Source: Cloeon dipterum (lineage: Eukaryota; Arthropoda; Insecta; Ephemeroptera; Baetidae). Taken from it: DNA of 64,000 bases. The notes under the pieces are model-generated. The model saw only the letters and a program-made list of their open reading frames with translations, had not been told where the DNA came from and did not search any database. The number at the start of each line of letters is the position of its first letter. The first letter of the stretch is position 1. Made by a program: the position numbers and the translations under genes. The stretch lies in the NCBI RefSeq assembly GCF_949628265.1, contig NC_088788.1, positions 496,001 through 560,000 on the forward strand, written 5' to 3'. Positions 59,067 through 64,000 of this stretch are shown here, one piece after another.

Positions 59067-60378
59067 ATGACAAGCTGGAAAAGGCCCTCGTCAGTTGCTC
59101 CTCAAATATGGCTACGCGAAAAAGGAATTGTGGTGCGAGACATCACACCTGACCTCGACCAGTTCGTCATAGCCCACCTGGTAATTTCACAATTATTCGC
59201 AAAACATTTTATTAAATTTAATCAGGTGGAATATCTGTGCCGAGATGCTCCTTTATCGAAGAGCATGCAGCTGCACAAAGACGAGGCTTCGTTGGAAGAT
59301 ATGAGGCGGCTGTGGCGCGACCTGAGTCTGCCCCAAAGAGTGTCGTTGGTTGCCCTGGCTGAGGGGACGCCCGGCGCCGACATGCAGCCAGGTAGATTCT
59401 CGATTATTTTTAATAAAGAATGATTGGCATATAATTAAATTCATATAGTTACAGCCGACAATCCACCAATCGTGTTGGGAGCAAACGTGCTGATGGTTGT
59501 TTCCAAATCTGACCCTGAGCTGAATCTGTTTGACACCCTCAAAGGGTCTGTCTTCAAGAGTATAACCTCACACACGGAGAAATTCAGCCATGGAGTAGAC
59601 ATCTTTGATAAGTACGCGTTTTTTAAAAAAAAAAATAAAGACCGGCATCTTTGACGAAGGTTTTGAGCCCACCAAACGATTCGTGAGGGTCGAATTAGGT
59701 AAAATGGATGTTTTTCCGTTAAAAACGTCCAGTTTGACATGCAAATTTTTTTCCCGCCAAAACAATATGAATGTAAGAAGTGCGCATGCGTGAGAGCTGG
59801 CTGGATGTGGCAAAAAAGTCATTCGTACAGCCGGTCTCTCTGCAAGTGCTCAAACCAGCTCTCACGCATGCGCACTTCTCGCATTCAATTGTTTTGGCGG
59901 GAAAAAAGTTCGCACGTCGTGCTGCACTTTTTTAACGGGAAAAACATCCACTGTACCTAATTCGACCCTCAGAAATGGATTGGTGGGCTCAGAAACTTCT
60001 TCAAAGACACCGGTTAAATATTCCTGAAAATGTGATTATTACCTCCATTAATCGATGTTTGATAATTTCCCTTTCAGATACCAAATCGATCATTACCTTG
60101 ATGGTGTCGGGCTTTCCGTGGGCCGCAGTCACAGGGGTGGGGGCATCGGTGAGTTGCTCCTGCGGGCGCGTAGGGATTTGTGCGCGCAACTGGAAATTCC
60201 TGCCACCAAGACAGTTTTCACTTCAGCCGCAGCCCAGAAAATTGCTAAAAGGGTTGGATTTCAGGTGGTCAAAGAAATGCCATACTCCGAAATGACTGAC
60301 GAATCGGGTCAACCTGCTTTCCCTGACCTCAGTGATGGAATTCAAACTATTCAACTAGGAGTTTGGTCTTTTAATTGA
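59067..60378 (+). CDS. GNAT acetyltransferase, arylalkylamine N-acetyltransferase-like
   Basis: Likely transfers acetyl from acetyl-CoA to an arylalkylamine such as dopamine or serotonin, relevant to cuticle tanning and amine inactivation. Exons 59067-59180, 59226-59391, 59455-59611, 60078-60378; 245 residues, the usual insect aaNAT length. The acetyl-CoA loop is visible as SHRGGGIGELLLRARR (R-G-G-G-I-G matches Q/RxxGxG/A), followed by a typical helix and VFTSAAAQKIAKRVGFQVV, the C-terminal GNAT strand-helix. N-terminal WLREKGIVVRDITPDLDQF fits the substrate-binding part. Exon 3 could start at 59455 or three bases earlier. Intron 3 carries a full R3 MITE. The substrate cannot be told from sequence. 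Confidence 0.85.
59636..60018. repeat. R3 palindromic MITE in GNAT intron 3
   Basis: Ends AGACCGGCATCTTTGACGAAG and TTCTTCAAAGACACCGGTTA, with inner arms GCATGCGTGAGAGC and GCTCTCACGCATGC. About 375 bp. The neighbouring exon ends at 59611. Confidence 0.82.
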
Positions 60379-60407
60379 CTTTTGGCACCCGCCAGGTTGT
60401 TTTTACT

Positions 60408-60413
60408 AATAAA
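60408..60413 (+). terminator. Poly(A) signal of the GNAT gene
   Basis: AATAAA 30 bp after the stop at 60378. Confidence 0.6.
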
Positions 60414-60419
60414 TATTCA

Positions 60420-60961
60420 ATTTAATAGGAGGAAAATATCGCTTTGACTGTATGGAATCCCTTTGTTACTTAGAAATAAGGAAAAATTTATCTGATTTTT
60501 GGGAATTTGTCACCGTAAATCAACTTCTTTGCTTTGTTAATTATCAAAATCAATGCTATACATTACTTTTGTCATTTGTTATTTTTTTTTGAATAAATAT
60601 TGAAGGCAAAATAATTCTGGAGCGTGGACTTAAAGTTACACAGTGCTCGCTTGACGATTATGAAAAAAGAAAATCCAATTTTATACATTTGTGGGGATGT
60701 GTCGTCCAGTGGAATCAAAATATGTGAATTCCCTTGGTAGTAGCGATTTATTTTTATACTAAACCTTTATTTTAATTCTATAAATTTATTGAATTACTGT
60801 CCATTTTAGTCCAAATTAATTTATTTTTAGAAAGGGAAAGATTATGACTTAAAAGCTGAGAGAATTTATTGTGTTGACAAATAATAAAATGTATCTAAAA
60901 GAGATCGACTTGAGGAATTGCGCTAGTCAAATTCTGGCGGTAAACAGCGACGTCGTCAAAT
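60420..60961. other. Convergent intergenic region
   Basis: AT-rich DNA between two convergent genes. A minus-strand AATAAA at 60870-60865 may serve the gene at 60962-61957. No other feature seen. Confidence 0.45.
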
Positions 60962-61957
60962 TTATGCAACGTCCGAGTTCGTAGCAATTGCGCAGTCGGT
61001 TTTGCTCATCACAGGGACAGTCACCTTTCTCAGGACCGTCTGTAAATGCAATACAATAGTGTAAATCAACAAATGGAACTCTCTGAAATATTCTGATACC
61101 GATGTTATATTGAAAAAAAGTAGGTGAGCATCACTGATGGCGTCTGTCAGGTTGGGAAAATCACTTTCGCGGAGCGGATATTTGGCTTCACGAAATTTGT
61201 TGCAAAATTTGAAATGTATAAACTGGTCGTCTAAGATTGATTCGATTTTGGCAGGGGATCGAATCACACCAAACTGGTCAGTATTTGATGATTTGAAAGC
61301 GCTGTGGAGTTTGAATTATTTTTATTTCACTCTGGAATCAAAACATTGAAATTAAGGAACTTTGCATATTACCTTAAATCGGTCGTCCGTTGAAAGAGCA
61401 GCACGAATTTGCTGCTGACCACCAGTCCAGGAATTGTGACGTCGATCGGGGCGCCTGGCAGAAAAACGCTAATTCTAACCTGCGTTTCAACAGAGGCGGT
61501 CAAAAATAATTCATATATAAACTCTAGGGAATGTGAATTAGATGGAAACTGGGTTTTTTTTTATTTTATTGCATAAATCAAATCAAGTTTTCAATTGTTG
61601 CCCTGCGCGAGTCAATCCAATTGAAGCGGGAAAATGAGATTACAAAATGTGCTTACCACGTATGGGTACTCGGACGGACTTGTGTCCGTAACCGCAACTG
61701 CTTCACCCTGCTCAACAGCTATCGGGAACAATATTTAAATTAGAAAATTGGCCGGTGTTCTGATTTGATGAAGTCTATCTATATAAACGAATAAAAATGT
61801 GATTAAAAAACTTCACGAGTTGTAAAAGGCACGATTAACTTTTGAATTTTCTTTTACAACAATTAGCCAGTTTAGAAAGAAACTAAATGCGAAAAATCAT
61901 ACTTAAGAAAAACGGGCAGCAAAGGAAGATGTTGATGAGAACTATGTTGGACAGCAT
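60962..61957 (-). CDS. Small secreted protein resembling a degraded trypsin fold
   Basis: Exons from 5': 61903-61957, 61657-61718, 61373-61479, 61100-61301, 60962-61039; 167 residues in phase. MLSNIVLINIFLCCPFFL is a signal peptide. SEYPYVVRISVFL resembles the start of a mature serine protease after the activation site, and the end RKVTVPVMSKTDC resembles the trypsin strand before the last disulphide. No GDSGGP, no TAAHC and no catalytic triad residues are seen, so it cannot be an active protease if the model is right. At 167 residues it is much shorter than the 230-250 of the family. It could instead be an unrelated secreted protein. Confidence 0.5.
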
Positions 61958-62430
61958 TTTGAGGCACTTTTTAACCACAATTTAATTTCCACGAGCTTTT
62001 ATACAAAGCGCAGTGTCAAGGGGGAATATTATATAGCATATCTTTCACAATCTGCAAGACACGACCTGTCAAGAGGCAATCGCTATATTATCTTCTGCTT
62101 TTCCGCTTCTGATATAATATTCCATTTAAAATAAATTAATTGGTATTTTTTTATCGTTTTGCAGAAAAGTTGAAGTGTGAAAGAAAGACAAGCCTTTATC
62201 AGAGTATCAAAATAGCTTTTAGAAAATGATAATCAAAATGGAAAAAATACGCGCTGATCTGTGAGTTGCTCGAATTAACAGATACAGATATTTAGATGAA
62301 CCTGATTTAATTTAACATATCTGACTCCGAATTAGTATGTTTCCGCTGACATGGTCCGCACAGAATCAACGCTTGAATTTCTAATTCCTCTTTTAAAAAA
62401 AACTCCTCCATGTGAAAAACTGATTTGATT
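61958..62430. other. Intergenic, nothing recognised
   Basis: AT-rich, about 470 bp. Upstream of the small secreted gene; CACGAGCTTTTATACAAAGC at 61993 could be a TATA-containing core promoter on one strand or the other. Confidence 0.3.
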
Positions 62431-63084
62431 TTAATTTTGACACCTGTTTAGTTCATTTTCTCTTCGAAAATATAGAGCGATGACCTCATTATTCAGCAGC
62501 GGCCTCTTTTCTACTATCTCCCCTTTTGTCACTGCAGCGCGCAGCCAGGAAGTAAACGCGGCGCACTGCTCGCCCAGTTCGAGTGAATCGCTTTGTTCGC
62601 GGCCCGAAACTTGCGTGGCTGCACCCAAAGAGTGAAAAAGAATTACGTACCTATCACTTGTGAAGCCCAAACTGCTCTTCGGAACAGCAGCGTGGCATGA
62701 CCCCTCGACAAAATCTAACATGGAGAAGATGATCAGGGCACTACACTTTACTCACGGCAAAATCTCCTCTCTGTGCCTCCGCAGCTCGCCTATCTATAAC
62801 GGATCTCCTGTTCTTCAAGATGTGCCTGACAGGGATGTCGAACTGAGACGCGATGGCACGAATCACCTTGGGCCGCGCGTGTACCACGGAGACAATCTGC
62901 TGTACCCTCGGCTTCAGCGTCAGCGTCGGTAAAGAGTAGAACGATATGCCACCCGCACTAAAGGCCTGCTCTGCGGCACAGTTTCCTTCACTCCGTAAGG
63001 CGTATGTGTCATCAAGATTTTCATGTGTGATTATTGTGATGTCTTTTCTGATAACTACTCTGGGCTCACTTCGGCTTTTTCCTC
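62431..63084 (-). CDS. CENP-B/Tigger-type double helix-turn-helix protein (5' partial)
   Basis: Exons from 5': 62756-63084, 62651-62714, 62431-62618, in phase, ending at a stop (62433-62431). The first exon starts mid-codon, so an upstream exon is missing. LTLKPRVQQIVSVVHARPKV then IASQFDIPVRHILKNRRSVI fits the psq-type HTH at the N-terminus of CENP-B and pogo/Tigger transposases; QCAAFTSWLRAAVTKGEIVE then LLNNEVIALYF fits the second CENP-B HTH. These domains bind DNA. No DDE catalytic domain follows, because a stop codon closes the frame directly after the second HTH. It may be a domesticated DNA-binding protein, a decayed transposon, or a gene whose downstream exons use the AG|GTGTCA donor at 62445. 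Confidence 0.6.
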
Positions 63085-64000
63085 CTGGTTAGATTATTAG
63101 CAATTTAATTGTTTTCCAGAAGTGTCGCCTTTCTCACATGCTTTTTCCTATATTTTTAAATTGACATGAATGCATACTGACTAAATGTATAAGAGTAAAC
63201 AAACGTACATCTCCGGTGCTATAGGAAATAGACAAAAATTTAACCTGACTTATTTTCTAAGGAGGGATGTAACAAATAAAACGAGCTAGGTTTATTGCTA
63301 AGAGGAAGACTGTAATTTATTGTCGGAAAAATTTAAATGAAAAGAAATCAGCTACGTTAATTTGTGCAGGAAAACACCAATTTAAAATTGGTGAGAAAAA
63401 CCTGCAAAAGAAAAGAGACTCTACGTTAATTGGGGTAGGAAAACACCAGTTTAAGTCGGTGTAAAAAAACCTCCCAAAGAAAATTGGCTTTAATATGAAT
63501 TTACTTTAAAATTTTTCATTTAATTATTGCAAATTCCAAATTTTAAAAAATGCGGGAAATGCAGGCAACCTTCAAAAGAGGAGCTCTCGTCTACAGACCA
63601 CCGCTCACTCTTTACATCGACGTAGTAAAACCAATCACAGAACAATTTTATTAGTAATATAAACATAGAGTAAATATAATATATACATTTCTAATATCAT
63701 TTAAAAATATTTCAGTCTGATACAAACTCATCACGATTAGACAGTCTATTTTGTGTCACAGAAATTATCAGTCTCAATAGCAGATCATATTATTTACAAG
63801 ACAATTAAGTCAGGAACACATTATGTACATACAAGTACAAGCCTTTCCTCACTATAGTGCATATAAAAATATTGCGAGATCTGAGTAATTAGAGATCCAC
63901 AGATAATTCACAAAATATCGAGTTTTAACTCGTTCTCAGGTACGTCACTGAATTAAAATTTACGAATGGAAAAAACGGAACGAAAATTTTCTGCTTGCTT
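63085..64000. other. Right edge, no coding exon seen
   Basis: AT-rich. Contains the hairpin pair at 63352-63482. The missing 5' exon(s) of the HTH gene must lie here unrecognised or beyond the window. Confidence 0.4.
63352..63482 (+). repeat. Two tandem hairpin-forming units of about 65 bp
   Basis: Each unit starts CTACGTTAATT, has an inner stem (CACCAATTTAAAATTGGTG in unit 1; CACCAGTTTAAGTCGGTG in unit 2) and an outer stem (GCAGG/CCTGC in unit 1; weaker GGTAGG/CCTCC in unit 2). The two copies differ inside the stems. No polymerase III or known ncRNA motif was recognised. Confidence 0.5.

Noticed and set aside
1-64000. CRISPR arrays, bacterial operons, prophage or rRNA/tRNA genes
   Set aside because: No direct-repeat/spacer pattern, no Shine-Dalgarno-led gene strings and no recognisable tRNA or rRNA; the gene structure is eukaryotic throughout.

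Overview
This window is nuclear DNA of an arthropod, most likely an insect. Genes are split into many short exons by GT-AG introns, intergenic DNA is AT-rich and full of short inverted repeats, and the gene set (PAN/ZP apical matrix protein, arylalkylamine N-acetyltransferase-like GNAT, insect-type SLC45 and SLC23 transporters, beta integrins) is arthropod in character. Nothing looks prokaryotic. Gene models were built by hand from reading frame, splice phase and recalled family alignment, so exon edges may be off by a base or two. About 110 introns were reconstructed and all but one join in phase.

Layout. 649-10782 (+): large PAN/ZP-domain transmembrane protein, 5' end missing. 12851-15688 (+): thymidine phosphorylase, convergent with 15983-21148 (-): dusty-type kinase DSTYK. 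21.1-24.1 kb: no gene seen. 24092-32496 (-): the most unusual locus, a chain of 12 in-phase exons in which a truncated, catalytically dead triosephosphate-isomerase-like segment is followed by four TAZ zinc-finger domains. 33743-35502 (+): GTPBP10-like Obg protein, divergent from the TAZ gene. 35675-40056 (-): SLC23-family transporter. 40862-44062 and 44439-47980 (-): two tandem beta-integrin genes with the same exon structure. 48781-50103 (+): small unrecognised gene. 50392-54752 (-): SLC45-family sugar transporter. 56693-58536 (-): candidate exons of an unrecognised PPxY-motif protein. 59067-60378 (+): GNAT acetyltransferase of the aaNAT type. 60962-61957 (-): small secreted protein resembling a degraded trypsin fold. 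62431-63084 (-): CENP-B/Tigger-type double helix-turn-helix protein without a visible DDE domain, 5' end not seen.

At least four dispersed repeat families sit mainly in introns: R1 (about 500-850 bp, GGGCCC-rich core, starts with a CCTCAGGTC dyad), R2 (alternating inverted modules around CTCCCCTGATCAGCT), R3 (palindromic, roughly 370 bp, long terminal inverted repeats) and R4 (MITE with a GTAACCGAGGGAAT core).

The genes are not a pathway cluster. The best candidate for a new system is the pseudo-TIM/multi-TAZ protein. Other points worth checking are a lost active-site His in thymidine phosphorylase, a phase-neutral cassette exon inside a ZP domain, reciprocal cysteine loss between the integrin paralogues, and four GC-AG introns.
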